Assembly: GCA_039917655.1 (NCBI GenBank)
Contig: JBDSJC010000075.1
Location: forward strand, 1-7,571
Origin: PNKC01 sp039917655
GTDB lineage: Bacteria; Chloroflexota; Dehalococcoidia; Tepidiformales; Tepidiformaceae
Length of the DNA stretch: 7,571 bases
Reading direction: 5' to 3'
The first letter of the stretch is position 1. Every line of letters begins with the position of its first letter. Below are positions 1-6,339 of this stretch, piece by piece. The position numbers were made by a program, and so were the translations under genes. Under the pieces are notes generated by a model. It was given only the letters and a program-made list of their open reading frames with translations, was not told the origin of the DNA and searched no databases.

Positions 1-372
1 GATACGTTCGTCGAGTTTCGCTACTTCTTCGTGCGCAAAGTGATGCTGGCGAAGTATTCTTACGCCTTCATCGCCATGCCCGGCGGTTTCGGCACCCTCG
101 ATGAGCTGTTCGAAATCGCCACCCTCATCCAGACCGGCAAGATCCGCGATTTCCCCTGCATCCTCGTCGGCGTGGACTACTGGCAGCCGCTGCTCAGCTT
201 CCTCCGCGACACCATGGTGGCGAACCACACGATCGAGGCGAAAGACCTCGACCGGCTGGTGCTCACAGACTCGCTGGAAGAAGTGGTGGGGCAGCTCCAG
301 GTGGCCGCGATTCGCAAGTTCGGGCTGATGTACGGGCAACGGCCGAAACGGCGGCGGTCGCTCTTCGAATAG
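1..372 (+). CDS. LOG-family (TIGR00730-type) nucleotide phosphoribohydrolase, C-terminal part
   Basis: This is an open frame from the window edge to a TAG stop, giving 123 residues with the N-terminus missing. It carries the hallmark LOG motif PGGFGTLDE (residues 27-35 of the visible part), preceded by the FFVRK segment (residues 9-13) that supplies a conserved Arg. Family knowledge: LOG proteins have a Rossmann-like fold and cleave the N-glycosidic bond of nucleoside 5'-monophosphates such as cytokinin ribotides. In most bacteria the real substrate is unknown, and many were once misnamed lysine decarboxylases. The conserved YWQPLLSFLRDT stretch and the basic tail PKRRRS are also visible. The GTG at 31 falls inside conserved sequence, so it is not the true start. 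The gene is co-oriented with fabI but separated by about 240 bp, so co-transcription is doubtful. Confidence 0.9.
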   Translation, partial: DTFVEFRYFFVRKVMLAKYSYAFIAMPGGFGTLDELFEIATLIQTGKIRDFPCILVGVDYWQPLLSFLRDTMVANHTIEAKDLDRLVLTDSLEEVVGQLQVAAIRKFGLMYGQRPKRRRSLFE

Positions 373-383
373 CCTCAGCCGGC

Positions 384-418
384 CTGGTTGCTGGGCTTTG
401 GTCACTGGCCTTTGGCCG
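384..418. repeat. Degenerate 7-bp tandem repeat, about 5 units
   Basis: Five consecutive heptamers fit the pattern YTGGNYN, for example CTGGGCT then TTGGTCA. The array starts 11 bp after the stop of the LOG-family gene. It is one of four intergenic arrays in the window that share a 7-bp period, although its unit differs from the others. I see no coding potential in it. Its function is unknown. Confidence 0.5.
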
Positions 419-533
419 CGAACGGCGGAGGCATCCCTGGTCCCGGCGGGTGGCTTGCTGGCTGGGCGGAGCCGGGGATAACCGGCCCCACCCCGGGGAC
501 CGCTCGCTGACAGCCCATCTCGGGGTCGCAGAG

Positions 534-589
534 ACTCGGCTGCCGTCTGGTCTCTCTCGGCTATCGTCTACTCTGCGCTTTGCTTATCG
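534..589. repeat. Degenerate 7-bp tandem repeat upstream of fabI
   Basis: About eight degenerate heptamers can be laid out in register, for example TCTCGGC (555-561) then TATCGTC (562-568). The 12 bases at 554-565 (CTCTCGGCTATC) recur exactly, inverted, at 1414-1425 on the other side of fabI. The 12 bases at 531-542 (GAGACTCGGCTG) recur directly at 1744-1755. The array runs into the likely promoter region of fabI. Confidence 0.5.
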
Positions 590-607
590 CCCCGCGCTCA
601 CTACGCT
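579..607 (+). promoter_or_regulatory. Candidate fabI promoter region
   Basis: Two readings are possible. In the first, TTTGCTTATCGCCC (579-592) is a control element. Its parts TTTGCT and TATCGCCC recur upstream of the 6613 gene, ending 22 nt before the ATG in both cases. In the second, TTGCTT (580-585) acts as a weak -35, with a 16-bp spacer and a TANNNT -10 at TACGCT (602-607). That -10 lies 7 nt before the ATG, the geometry of a leaderless transcript. The absence of any Shine-Dalgarno sequence before fabI favours the second reading. Both are inferred from sequence alone. Confidence 0.35.
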
Positions 608-614
608 TGTCCGC

Positions 615-1400
615 ATGGGTGCACTTACCGGGAAAACCGCTCTCATCTTCGGCGTCGCCAACGACCACTCGATCGCGTGGGGGATCGCCAAGGCGTTCCA
701 CGCCGAGGGGGCGAGGCTCGGCTTCTCGTATGGCGTGCCGACACTCGAGAAGCGCGTGCGGCCGCTTGCTGAAAGCGTGGGCGCGACGTTTATCGAACTG
801 TGCGATGTGACGAAGGACGAACAGATCGAAGACGTCTTTGCGAAGGCGAAGGCCGAGTTCGGGACGATCGACATCCTTGTGCACGCTATCGCCTACGCCA
901 ACCGCGAGGACCTCGCGGGCCGATTCGTGGACACCAGCCGCGCGGGATTTGCGTTGGCGCACGATATCTCGGTCTACTCCCTGGTGGCCCTGGCGCGGGC
1001 CGCGCGGCCGCTCATGCCGGAGGGGGGCAGCATCCTCACGCTGACCTACTACGGCGCCGAAAAGGTAGTCCCGAAGTACAACGTGATGGGCGTCGCCAAG
1101 GCCTCGCTGGAGGCGGCGATGCGCTACCTCGCGAGTGACCTCGGGCCCGAGGGCATCCGCGTAAACGCGATCAGCGCGGGGCCGATCCGGACGTTGGCCG
1201 CCAGCGGCATCAGCGGCTTCCGCGATTACCAGCGGGCGTTCGCCAGCCAGGCGCCGCTGCGCAGGAACGTGACGATCGACGACGTGGGCGCGACGGCGGC
1301 GTTCCTCAGCAGCGACGGCGCAAACGGCATCACGGGCGAAGTGCTGTATGTGGATAGCGGCTACAACATCATGGGGATGCAGCTGCCGGACGAGGGCTGA
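615..1400 (+). CDS. fabI: Enoyl-[acyl-carrier-protein] reductase (NADH), FabI
   Basis: A 261-residue short-chain dehydrogenase/reductase that reduces the enoyl-ACP double bond in the last step of each type II fatty-acid elongation cycle, in the cytosol. The N-terminal nucleotide-binding segment GVANDHSIAWGIA (residues 13-25) has the long glycine-loop form typical of FabI. The active-site signature is Tyr145, Tyr155 and Lys162 (Y-x6-K, within YNVMGVAKAS), followed by NAISAGPIRTLAASGI (residues 184-199), which is diagnostic of FabI over other SDRs. The length matches the usual 255-262 residues. I chose ATG 615 because MGALTGKTALIFGV matches FabI N-termini. The frame is open back to 450, but the extra 55 residues lie in repeat DNA and look non-coding. 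There is no clear Shine-Dalgarno sequence, so initiation may be leaderless. Residue 93 is Ala where E. coli has Gly, which is common in the family. Confidence 0.95.
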   Translation: MGALTGKTALIFGVANDHSIAWGIAKAFHAEGARLGFSYGVPTLEKRVRPLAESVGATFIELCDVTKDEQIEDVFAKAKAEFGTIDILVHAIAYANREDLAGRFVDTSRAGFALAHDISVYSLVALARAARPLMPEGGSILTLTYYGAEKVVPKYNVMGVAKASLEAAMRYLASDLGPEGIRVNAISAGPIRTLAASGISGFRDYQRAFASQAPLRRNVTIDDVGATAAFLSSDGANGITGEVLYVDSGYNIMGMQLPDEG

Positions 1401-1409
1401 CAGGCGAAG

Positions 1410-1430
1410 AGCTGATAGCCGAGAGCTGAG
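1410..1430. repeat. Short 7-bp tandem repeat after fabI
   Basis: Three heptamers (AGCTGAT, AGCCGAG, AGCTGAG) begin 9 bp after the fabI stop. Bases 1414-1425 (GATAGCCGAGAG) are the exact reverse complement of 554-565, so fabI is bracketed by inverted copies of this sequence. Confidence 0.5.
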
Positions 1431-1462
1431 GACGCCCGGGTGGCCGTGGGCGTGCTGTTCAT

Positions 1463-1487
1463 CCTTCGACAGGCTCAGGACGAACGG
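1463..1487 (-). repeat. Dispersed intergenic repeat, inverted copy
   Basis: This copy begins CCTTCGACAGGCTCAGG, the reverse orientation of the element also found at 1534, 1768, 4069, 6427, 6487 and 6522. It matches the reverse complement of the 1534-1559 copy at 22 of 25 positions. The two could therefore fold into a long imperfect hairpin with a 46-nt loop. Similar repeats are common in the intergenic DNA of many high-GC bacterial genomes. Confidence 0.75.
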
Positions 1488-1533
1488 ATTGGGAGGAACG
1501 GACTGGCCATGGTGGTCTTGGGGCCCGCGTTCT

Positions 1534-1559
1534 CCGTTCACCCTGAGCTTGTCGAAGGG
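1534..1559 (+). repeat. Dispersed intergenic repeat copy
   Basis: A 26-bp copy with the core CCTGAGCTTGTCGAAGGG, in the direct orientation. It differs from the most common version in this window by one base in the core (CTTG for CCTG). It forms the right arm of the inverted pair with 1463-1487. Confidence 0.75.
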
Positions 1560-1664
1560 CCGCGCGTGCACGGTCGCCATGCCCGCTCGCCAACGTGCAT
1601 CGACCGCTAGTACAGCGCTAAAGAAGAGGCGTTAGTTGAGGGCGATCGTCGAACCGCCATTCTC

Positions 1665-1690
1665 CCCTCTCCCTCCGCAGTGGGAGAGGG
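1665..1690. repeat. Perfect 9-bp inverted repeat (hairpin)
   Basis: CCCTCTCCC (1665-1673) and GGGAGAGGG (1682-1690) form a perfect 9-bp stem around an 8-nt loop. It is followed by CCAGGGTGAGGG. No T-run follows on either strand, so a factor-independent terminator is not well supported. It resembles another class of dispersed intergenic hairpin repeat; only one copy is present here. Confidence 0.5.
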
Positions 1691-1767
1691 CCAGGGTGAG
1701 GGTCCACGCGTTGCCGAACCACCGACGGTCGCGGTACCCCCTGGAGACTCGGCTGTTCGCCCAACCT

Positions 1768-1793
1768 CCGTTCGCCCTGAGCCTGTCGAAGGG
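1768..1793 (+). repeat. Dispersed intergenic repeat copy abutting the kinase stop codon
   Basis: A 26-bp copy with the core CCTGAGCCTGTCGAAGGG. Its last base is immediately followed by the TCA that forms the TGA stop of the minus-strand sensor kinase. In this copy the inner ends are TTCG and CGAA, giving a 4-bp inverted end around 12 bases. Confidence 0.8.
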
Positions 1794-3098
1794 TCAGTCG
1801 GCGGCGGAGAGGGTGACTGCCGCCAGCGTAAAGTTCACTTCCAGCCCGCCGCCTTCCCTGGCCACCGCCCAGATCCGGCCCCCCTGGGCTTCGGCCAGGC
1901 GGCGGCAGACCGAAAGGCCCAGTCCCACGCCCGGTGTGTGCGGCAGGTTTGTCGATTCTCGGTGGAAGGGTTCGAAAAGCCGCTCCAGGTTCTCGGCTTC
2001 CAACACGGGCCCTTCGTTCGAGACGCAGACCAGCACCCGCGTTCCGCGGGAGTCGGCGGAGATGGTGATCGGCCTGCCGGTCGCGCCATACTTCGCAGCG
2101 TTGCTCAGGAGGTTGGTGACGACCTGGTCGAGATAGGTCGGCTCGCCGCAAACCACCGGGAGGTCTTTCGCCAGCCGGAGAACGACGTCGGAGCCGGGGT
2201 GCAGATGGCGGTGTTCGTCGATCGCGGCATCAAGGGAGTGCTGGAGCAACAGCGGTTGCATCTCAACGTCCTCGCTTTCGACGCTCTGCTGGGCCAGGGC
2301 GAGCATGTTTCTCACCACCCGGCGGAGCCGGCGCGAGGAGGTAGCGATCTCGGCGTAGGCCTCCCGGCACTCTTGCTCACCCTCGATCAGCCCGCTACTC
2401 AACCCGTCGGCGGTGCCGAGGATGACCGCCAGGGGCGAGTTCAACTCGTGCGAAATCATGCCCAGCAACTCGTCCTTCGAGGCGGCCGCGTGGTGCAGGG
2501 CAGCGTTCAGGCGGTCGGCGTCGGCGAGCAGGACATTCGTCAGCCGGGCGGTGCGGCGCAGTTCAAGGAGCACCATCACCTGGCGCGCGAGGATATCGAG
2601 CGCCTCCGCCTGGGCCCCGCTCAGTTGGCCGGCAACGCGGTCCAGCACGCAAAGCATGCCCAGCGTGTGGCCTTCGGCCGTCCTGAGCGGGGCCCCTGCG
2701 TAAAACCGCATGCCCGGGCCATCGGTCACCAGCGGGTGGTTCGCGAAGCGCTCGTCTTGCTTCAGGTCGGGGACGATGAAGACGGCGCCCTCCTGCACGG
2801 CGTGGGCGCAGATGGACGACCCAAAGGGCATCTCCCTGAGGCCCAAACCTGCCACTGATTTGAACCACTGGCGATCGGCGTCGAACAGGTTGATTAAGGC
2901 TACTGGCGTACCGCAAATCATCATCGCCATGCGCGTGATGTCGTCGAAGGCGGGTTCGGGCGGCGTGTCAAGGATCTCGTAGCTGTGCAAGGCGGCGAGA
3001 CGCCGCTCGTCTTGTAGTGGGACGAGCTCCATGGACCAGTCCGCGACCGTGCCGCCAGCGATGGACGGCGCGGATGTCGTGGGTTCGGGGGTTGTCAC
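1794..3098 (-). CDS. Soluble GAF-domain sensor histidine kinase
   Basis: A 434-residue two-component kinase without membrane segments, so it should sense a cytosolic signal and phosphorylate a response regulator. None is encoded in this window. An N-terminal GAF domain covers about residues 30-178, with the CxH pair in SSICAHA and the FYAGAPL segment typical of this GAF class. The HisKA domain follows with the phospho-accepting His217 in HELNSPL. The HATPase domain has an N-box (residues 325-337, NLLSNAAKY), an F-box (LFEPFHR, 374-380) and a G2 box (GVGLGL, 390-395). The G1 box is atypical: SNEGPVL replaces the usual DxGxG form. I chose the GTG at 3098 because a perfect AGGAGG lies 6 nt upstream; the frame is open 33 codons further, to a TTG, through sequence with no domain. 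The preceding Crp-like gene is on the same strand but is separated by a terminator-like hairpin. The ligand is unknown. Confidence 0.9.
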   Translation of the reverse strand: MTTPEPTTSAPSIAGGTVADWSMELVPLQDERRLAALHSYEILDTPPEPAFDDITRMAMMICGTPVALINLFDADRQWFKSVAGLGLREMPFGSSICAHAVQEGAVFIVPDLKQDERFANHPLVTDGPGMRFYAGAPLRTAEGHTLGMLCVLDRVAGQLSGAQAEALDILARQVMVLLELRRTARLTNVLLADADRLNAALHHAAASKDELLGMISHELNSPLAVILGTADGLSSGLIEGEQECREAYAEIATSSRRLRRVVRNMLALAQQSVESEDVEMQPLLLQHSLDAAIDEHRHLHPGSDVVLRLAKDLPVVCGEPTYLDQVVTNLLSNAAKYGATGRPITISADSRGTRVLVCVSNEGPVLEAENLERLFEPFHRESTNLPHTPGVGLGLSVCRRLAEAQGGRIWAVAREGGGLEVNFTLAAVTLSAAD

Positions 3099-3104
3099 TC
3101 GCGG

Positions 3105-3110
3105 CCTCCT
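3105..3110 (-). promoter_or_regulatory. Shine-Dalgarno site that sets the kinase GTG start
   Basis: The minus strand reads AGGAGG, then the 6-nt spacer CCGCGA, then GTG. This is the strongest ribosome-binding site in the window. It argues for GTG 3098 over the upstream TTG (3197) and the downstream ATG (3032). Confidence 0.75.
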
Positions 3111-3162
3111 GATGTAACGGCTTCGAACGGCTGCGGCGGGGCAAGGCCAGCACAGGGTAACC

Positions 3163-3174
3163 ACAGAGGTCTGT
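3163..3174. promoter_or_regulatory. Short palindrome upstream of the kinase (possible operator)
   Basis: ACAGA-GG-TCTGT is a perfect 5-bp inverted repeat around 2 bases, about 65 bp before the kinase start. It lies between the preceding gene's terminator and the ribosome-binding site, where the kinase promoter must be. I could not assign convincing -35 and -10 boxes. A palindrome of this size could arise by chance. Confidence 0.25.
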
Positions 3175-3195
3175 CCAAAACTAACAAACCGATGC

Positions 3196-3239
3196 AAACG
3201 GGTGTCCGCGCATTGGGCGTGGTTGCGGCGCGGACACCC
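3196..3239 (-). terminator. Hairpin terminator of the Crp-like gene
   Basis: GGGTGTCCGCGC (3200-3211) and GCGCGGACACCC (3228-3239) form a perfect 12-bp GC-rich stem with a 16-nt loop. The stem begins 6 nt after the stop codon of the Crp-like gene. On the minus strand it is followed by GTTTGCATCGGTTTGTTAG and more T-rich sequence. The T tract is interrupted, so termination may be partial. It is the best terminator candidate in the window and separates the regulator from the kinase. Confidence 0.65.
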
Positions 3240-3245
3240 TCGGCG

Positions 3246-3893
3246 TTAGTAGTGGTTCATTGCCGCGAGGCGGGCGAAATGCCCTCTCCCCACCTCGTAG
3301 CACTCACAGGCCGCCTTTTCGAGCCCGAGCCGATCGGTGATCGTCATTTCGCCTCGGTGGTACCTGATAAAGCTGGCGCGCTGGAGCGAAGCAGCGGAGA
3401 GGGCGACGCTCGGCCGGCTGACACCGAGCATCTGCGCCAGAAACTCCTGAGTGATCGAAAACTCGTCGCCGCCCGCCTGGTCGTGGGTCATCAGCAGCCA
3501 GCGAGCGCAACGTTCGTCCACATGATGGGCGCGGTTGCAGGCCGCCGACTGCGCAAGGAGGGCGAACATCACGCCGCAGTAGCGCGTCACAACGGCAGCG
3601 AAGCTGAGCCGTTCGCCGAGTTGCGCAAGGAAATCGGCGGCCCTCATCCGCATGCACTCACCCGGGAGCTGGGACACGAGGGCGATGTTCGATTCGCCCA
3701 ATCCCACAACAAGCGGGACGCCGGTCGTGCCTTCCCGCCCGATAGTTGCGAATTCGATCATCATCCCGTTCTCAAGGACGGTCAGGCCAGAGATGATCCC
3801 GCTCGTGGGGAAGAAGACGTGGGTGGGGCTTTCCCCCGCTTCCTGCAACGTTTCGCGCATGCGCAACGGGTAGGGCTCAAGGAATGGACGCAA
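3246..3893 (-). CDS. Crp/Fnr-family transcriptional regulator (start uncertain)
   Basis: A DNA-binding regulator. With the TTG start it has 215 residues, with a cyclic-nucleotide-binding-type beta-barrel at about residues 1-95 (FFPTSGIISGLTVL, then the conserved TIGREGTTGVP loop), a dimerisation helix and a C-terminal winged helix (TQEFLAQMLGVSRPSVA at about 148-164, wing near RYHRGEMTITDR). There is no Fnr-type cysteine cluster and no convincing cAMP-binding Arg-Ser signature, so the effector is unknown. The TTG at 3893 truncates the domain. Upstream in frame the sequence reads KNLLLAAIAPAEFEQ, exactly what Crp-family N-termini look like, back to a TAG at 3969-3971. No ATG, GTG or TTG lies between. 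CTG at 3950 would give 234 residues and is my preferred biological start; the coordinates given use the conventional codon. A terminator follows the gene. Confidence 0.85.
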   Translation of the reverse strand: MRPFLEPYPLRMRETLQEAGESPTHVFFPTSGIISGLTVLENGMMIEFATIGREGTTGVPLVVGLGESNIALVSQLPGECMRMRAADFLAQLGERLSFAAVVTRYCGVMFALLAQSAACNRAHHVDERCARWLLMTHDQAGGDEFSITQEFLAQMLGVSRPSVALSAASLQRASFIRYHRGEMTITDRLGLEKAACECYEVGRGHFARLAAMNHY

Positions 3894-3989
3894 CTGCTCA
3901 AACTCGGCAGGCGCGATAGCCGCGAGCAGGAGGTTCTTCGATTGGGGCAGAGCTGGAGACGACGTATGCTACTCCAATGGATTTCGGAA

Positions 3990-4019
3990 GAGCATGCTCC
4001 CGGTCCGGCACTCACTATA
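3990..4019 (-). promoter_or_regulatory. Candidate control region of the Crp-like gene
   Basis: On the minus strand TATAGT (4019-4014) matches the -10 consensus at 5 of 6 bases. Just downstream is the perfect 10-bp palindrome GAGCATGCTC (3990-3999), which would lie at the start of the transcript and could be an operator. A second TANNNT box, TAGCAT (3971-3966), lies closer to the candidate CTG start. I found no good -35 for either box. Confidence 0.3.
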
Positions 4020-4068
4020 TCGTACCCGTGGCTGTCTGCTACATCGGAACAGAGAGAAGTGGCGCAAA

Positions 4069-4092
4069 CCGTTCTCCCTGAGCGTGTCGAAG
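4069..4092 (+). repeat. Dispersed intergenic repeat, diverged copy
   Basis: A 24-bp copy with the core CCCTGAGCGTGTCGAAG, missing the final GGG of the other copies. It lies downstream of the hemerythrin gene and upstream of the Crp-like gene. It is the only copy in the tandem minus-strand block. Confidence 0.6.
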
Positions 4093-4132
4093 CTGGATGT
4101 GGGTGTCGATGATGCGGGCGAGTCCCGGTGAT

Positions 4133-4726
4133 TTAGAGATCCAGGGCGCTTGCTGACTCGGCCAGTTGGGCAAACGTTTCCGTCGTAAGAAGTTGCAGGG
4201 CTGGGACGAACAAGTCGTCTTCCTCATCCCCAAAGTGGCCTTGCAGGATCCATTCGAGGCGCTTCACGCCGTCGAGCAGTTCCGCGAGGTCTGCGGGCGT
4301 TAGCGCGTCCGGCTCAGCCCGCGCGAGCGTTGCCGCCAGCCCGGCTGACGCCGCTTCCACCTCGTCGTGCGCCTGGTCCAGCGCCGCGAGGGAGCGTTCG
4401 ATGTTCGCCTTGCGGAAGCGTACTTCGTCGTGCTGCTCGACCATCTCACCGACCACCTGGTCGATCTCCACCGCGAGCCCGCGGAGCGCCGGGAAGAGGA
4501 CATCCTCCTCTTTCGCGATGTGGACGGCAAGGTCTTCGGCGAGGTAGGCCGCGAGGTCCCGGATCTGCTCCAACGCCGTCGTCGCGAGCGCACTATCGCC
4601 TTCGGCCGCGAGGGCGGCAGCCGTCCGTTCCCGCGCCGCTTCGACCAGTTCGAGGATCTCGGCGTGGTCTCTCATAAGCCGCGCGAGCGGCTCGACAGTG
4701 GTTTCGAAGTCGTCGCGAATTGCCAT
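4133..4726 (-). CDS. Hemerythrin HHE-domain protein
   Basis: A 197-residue, all-alpha cytosolic protein with the non-haem di-iron ligand pattern: His21 (RDHAEI), His69 with Glu73 (HIAKEEDVLFP), His99 (EQHDEV) and His164 with Glu168 (HFGDEEDDLFVPAL). Family knowledge: such domains bind oxygen or NO, or serve in iron and redox sensing; which applies here cannot be told from sequence. There is no fused sensory or DNA-binding domain. I chose ATG 4726 because a purine-rich GAGGGAG lies 6 nt upstream; the frame is open to 4828, but those 34 residues lack family similarity. It sits 133 bp after the WS/DGAT gene and upstream of a Crp/Fnr-type regulator, both on the same strand, which hints at an oxygen or redox response module. 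Confidence 0.9.
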   Translation of the reverse strand: MAIRDDFETTVEPLARLMRDHAEILELVEAARERTAAALAAEGDSALATTALEQIRDLAAYLAEDLAVHIAKEEDVLFPALRGLAVEIDQVVGEMVEQHDEVRFRKANIERSLAALDQAHDEVEAASAGLAATLARAEPDALTPADLAELLDGVKRLEWILQGHFGDEEDDLFVPALQLLTTETFAQLAESASALDL

Positions 4727-4859
4727 CAGGAACTCCCTCTTCGCACCATTTGGCCGAGGCTCTTTGAACGGACGTAGAGCAGCGGCCCGGAGCAGGCTCG
4801 CTGCCCACCTGGACGGTAGGAGTCGCAACCTCTCGATTGCGGAACCTCGAGCGCCGTAG

Positions 4860-6332
4860 TTAGCCTGCGGCGAACGTACCCGGCAGCGCTTCGCCGGCCG
4901 ATTGTGGAGCGCGCGCGCGCTCAGTCGCGGCCGTCGCGCGCGTCAGAGTGGCAAACGCCGCCTGCAAGCGGCCCGCGAATTCGTCGACCATCTGGCGGTC
5001 CGCCCAGGATGAGGTGACGCCGACCCGGAACGCGCCCCGGTAACGCACGGCCGCCACGCTCACCGATTGCGAGCCGAAGAGCGGCACCAGCGGGTAGATC
5101 TCGCTGAGCTCCGCGCCGCCGAGGGTGTAGGGGCGCGCGGGGCCGGGGACGTTCGTCACGAGGATCCCGTAGGAGTGGAGGTTACTCGAGAGCCAGTGCA
5201 GCAGTTTTTGGCTCCGCTGCCCCGTCCAGGCCGTCAGTTCGGTGAGCACTTCGTAGCCTTCAGCATCTCCGCGGCGCTTCTGGATGGCCGTGTGCTGGCG
5301 AATCCTGCGGACAGTGCGGCCGGGGTCGCGGTCGCGCATTTCAAGTGGGGTGAGCAGCAGGCCGATGCGGTTGCCGAGGGCGTAGCGCTGCGCACGCGTA
5401 CGAAACGAGACCGGGACGGCGGCGCGCAGTTTGAGCGGCAGGAACCGGTGGTGGCTGCCCATCTCCGAGAGCGCCTGCGCGACGGCCGCGAGCACAAGGT
5501 CGTTTGGGCTGCCGCCGAGGCGCCGCCGGGCGAGGCGCAGCGGGCGCTCTTCAACACTGAACCAGGCGACCGTGCGCTCGCCTTCGTTGCGGCTGCGGAG
5601 GCCGGTTTTCGGGCCCGGAGTGAGGAGCCTGAAGGCGGTGCGCACGAGGGCGAAACCGCGCCTGACGAATCGCCGCAAGCGTCGCCGGTTGGTCGCCAGG
5701 CGGGCGGCCTTGAGCGTCAGCAGTGCAGGGAGCTCGACCCAGCGCGCAATCTCGGCGGCTTTGATCTGCGAGTCAGACCGCGCAGGCCCAAAGTTCAGCG
5801 GCGGAGGGGCGCCAAGCCCTTCTCGCGGGTCCAGGAGCAACGTGATGAGGTCCATCCCGGCGATGCCATCGACGAGCGAATGGTGGGCGAGGAAGATGAT
5901 CGCGAAGCTGCTGCCATCGGCCACGCCGGGCACGATGATCAGCTTCCAGAGCGGCCGCGCGCGGTCCAGGTGGGTGGCCATCGCAGCTTCGGCGATCGAG
6001 CGCACTTCTGCTTCGGTGGCTACCGCTTCGTGCAGTTCGACCTGCTTGGCCCAGTCCAGGTTAGGCTCGCGCACCCAGATCGGCCAGCCGCTGAGGGGCG
6101 CACGGTCGAGACGCTGGTCCATCCCCGGCACGGCCTGCGCGCGTTCCAGTAGCGTTGCCACAAGGCGGCCAGAATCGAACACACCGGCGGCATCCCGCCA
6201 GCCATCGCTGGAGATGAATGCGACAGCGCCGATGTGCATCGGCCGGCCCTCACCTTCGAACGAAAGGAAGGCTGCGTCCTGGCCAGAGAGGCGGCGGTAC
6301 GCGCGGCGCGCGGCGGGTGTCACGGTGGGCAT
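4860..6332 (-). CDS. Wax ester synthase / diacylglycerol acyltransferase (WS/DGAT)
   Basis: A full-length 490-residue bifunctional acyltransferase that joins acyl-CoA to a fatty alcohol or diacylglycerol, making wax esters or triacylglycerols for storage at the membrane surface. The N-terminus LSGQDAAFLSFE is the usual family opening. The catalytic HHxxxDG motif is HHSLVDG (residues 150-156), with PLW just upstream (127-129). The C-terminal domain shows the expected ND (277-278, in SPNDLVLAAV), GNRIG (320-324) and NVPGP (394-398). All key motifs are intact, so it should be active; substrate preference cannot be read. The basic stretch around residues 210-235 may contact membrane. There is no clear Shine-Dalgarno, and a TANNNT box sits 7 nt before the ATG. 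It is transcribed divergently from a 3-hydroxyacyl-CoA dehydrogenase. Confidence 0.93.
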   Translation of the reverse strand: MPTVTPAARRAYRRLSGQDAAFLSFEGEGRPMHIGAVAFISSDGWRDAAGVFDSGRLVATLLERAQAVPGMDQRLDRAPLSGWPIWVREPNLDWAKQVELHEAVATEAEVRSIAEAAMATHLDRARPLWKLIIVPGVADGSSFAIIFLAHHSLVDGIAGMDLITLLLDPREGLGAPPPLNFGPARSDSQIKAAEIARWVELPALLTLKAARLATNRRRLRRFVRRGFALVRTAFRLLTPGPKTGLRSRNEGERTVAWFSVEERPLRLARRRLGGSPNDLVLAAVAQALSEMGSHHRFLPLKLRAAVPVSFRTRAQRYALGNRIGLLLTPLEMRDRDPGRTVRRIRQHTAIQKRRGDAEGYEVLTELTAWTGQRSQKLLHWLSSNLHSYGILVTNVPGPARPYTLGGAELSEIYPLVPLFGSQSVSVAAVRYRGAFRVGVTSSWADRQMVDEFAGRLQAAFATLTRATAATERARAPQSAGEALPGTFAAG

Positions 6333-6339
6333 TCTATCT

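Larger units (their letters stand above)
1401..1793. other. 393-bp non-coding stretch filled with repeats
   Basis: The stretch lies between the convergent ends of fabI and the sensor kinase. I find no credible gene in it; the open frames crossing it are repeat translations or antisense to the kinase. It holds a short heptamer array (1410-1430), an inverted pair of the dispersed element (1463-1487 and 1534-1559), a perfect 9-bp hairpin (1665-1690), a 12-bp copy of sequence from upstream of fabI (1744-1755) and a third dispersed-element copy that touches the kinase stop codon (1768-1793). No classic terminator with a T-run is evident for either gene. Confidence 0.75.

Noticed and set aside
450..614. 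N-terminal extension of fabI to 450
   Set aside because: The 55 extra residues lie in heptamer-repeat DNA and precede the normal FabI N-terminus at ATG 615.
888..902. Ala93 in FabI, at the position where Gly93 changes give triclosan or diazaborine resistance in E. coli
   Set aside because: Ala at this site is natural in many FabI proteins (HxIAYA/HxIAFA forms), so it does not indicate acquired resistance.
561..1580. Long minus-strand open frame (339 codons) across fabI
   Set aside because: It is antisense to a clear FabI gene, has no family motif, and its ends translate the dispersed repeats (DKLRV-type and LSLSKD-type peptides). High GC makes such frames common.
1665..1690. Hairpin as terminator of the kinase or fabI
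   Set aside because: The stem is perfect, but no T-run follows on either strand and it lies over 100 bp from the kinase stop and over 260 bp from the fabI stop.
1680..2858. Plus-strand open frame of 392 codons over the kinase
   Set aside because: It is the antisense shadow of the GAF-HisKA-HATPase gene; no recognisable domain and it begins within repeat DNA.
3192..4112. Plus-strand open frame of 306 codons over the Crp-like gene
   Set aside because: It is antisense to a recognised regulator, starts inside the terminator region and lacks any motif.
5067..6152. Plus-strand open frame of 361 codons over the WS/DGAT gene
   Set aside because: The opposite strand encodes every WS/DGAT signature motif; this frame is rich in Arg and Ala as expected from GC-rich antisense.
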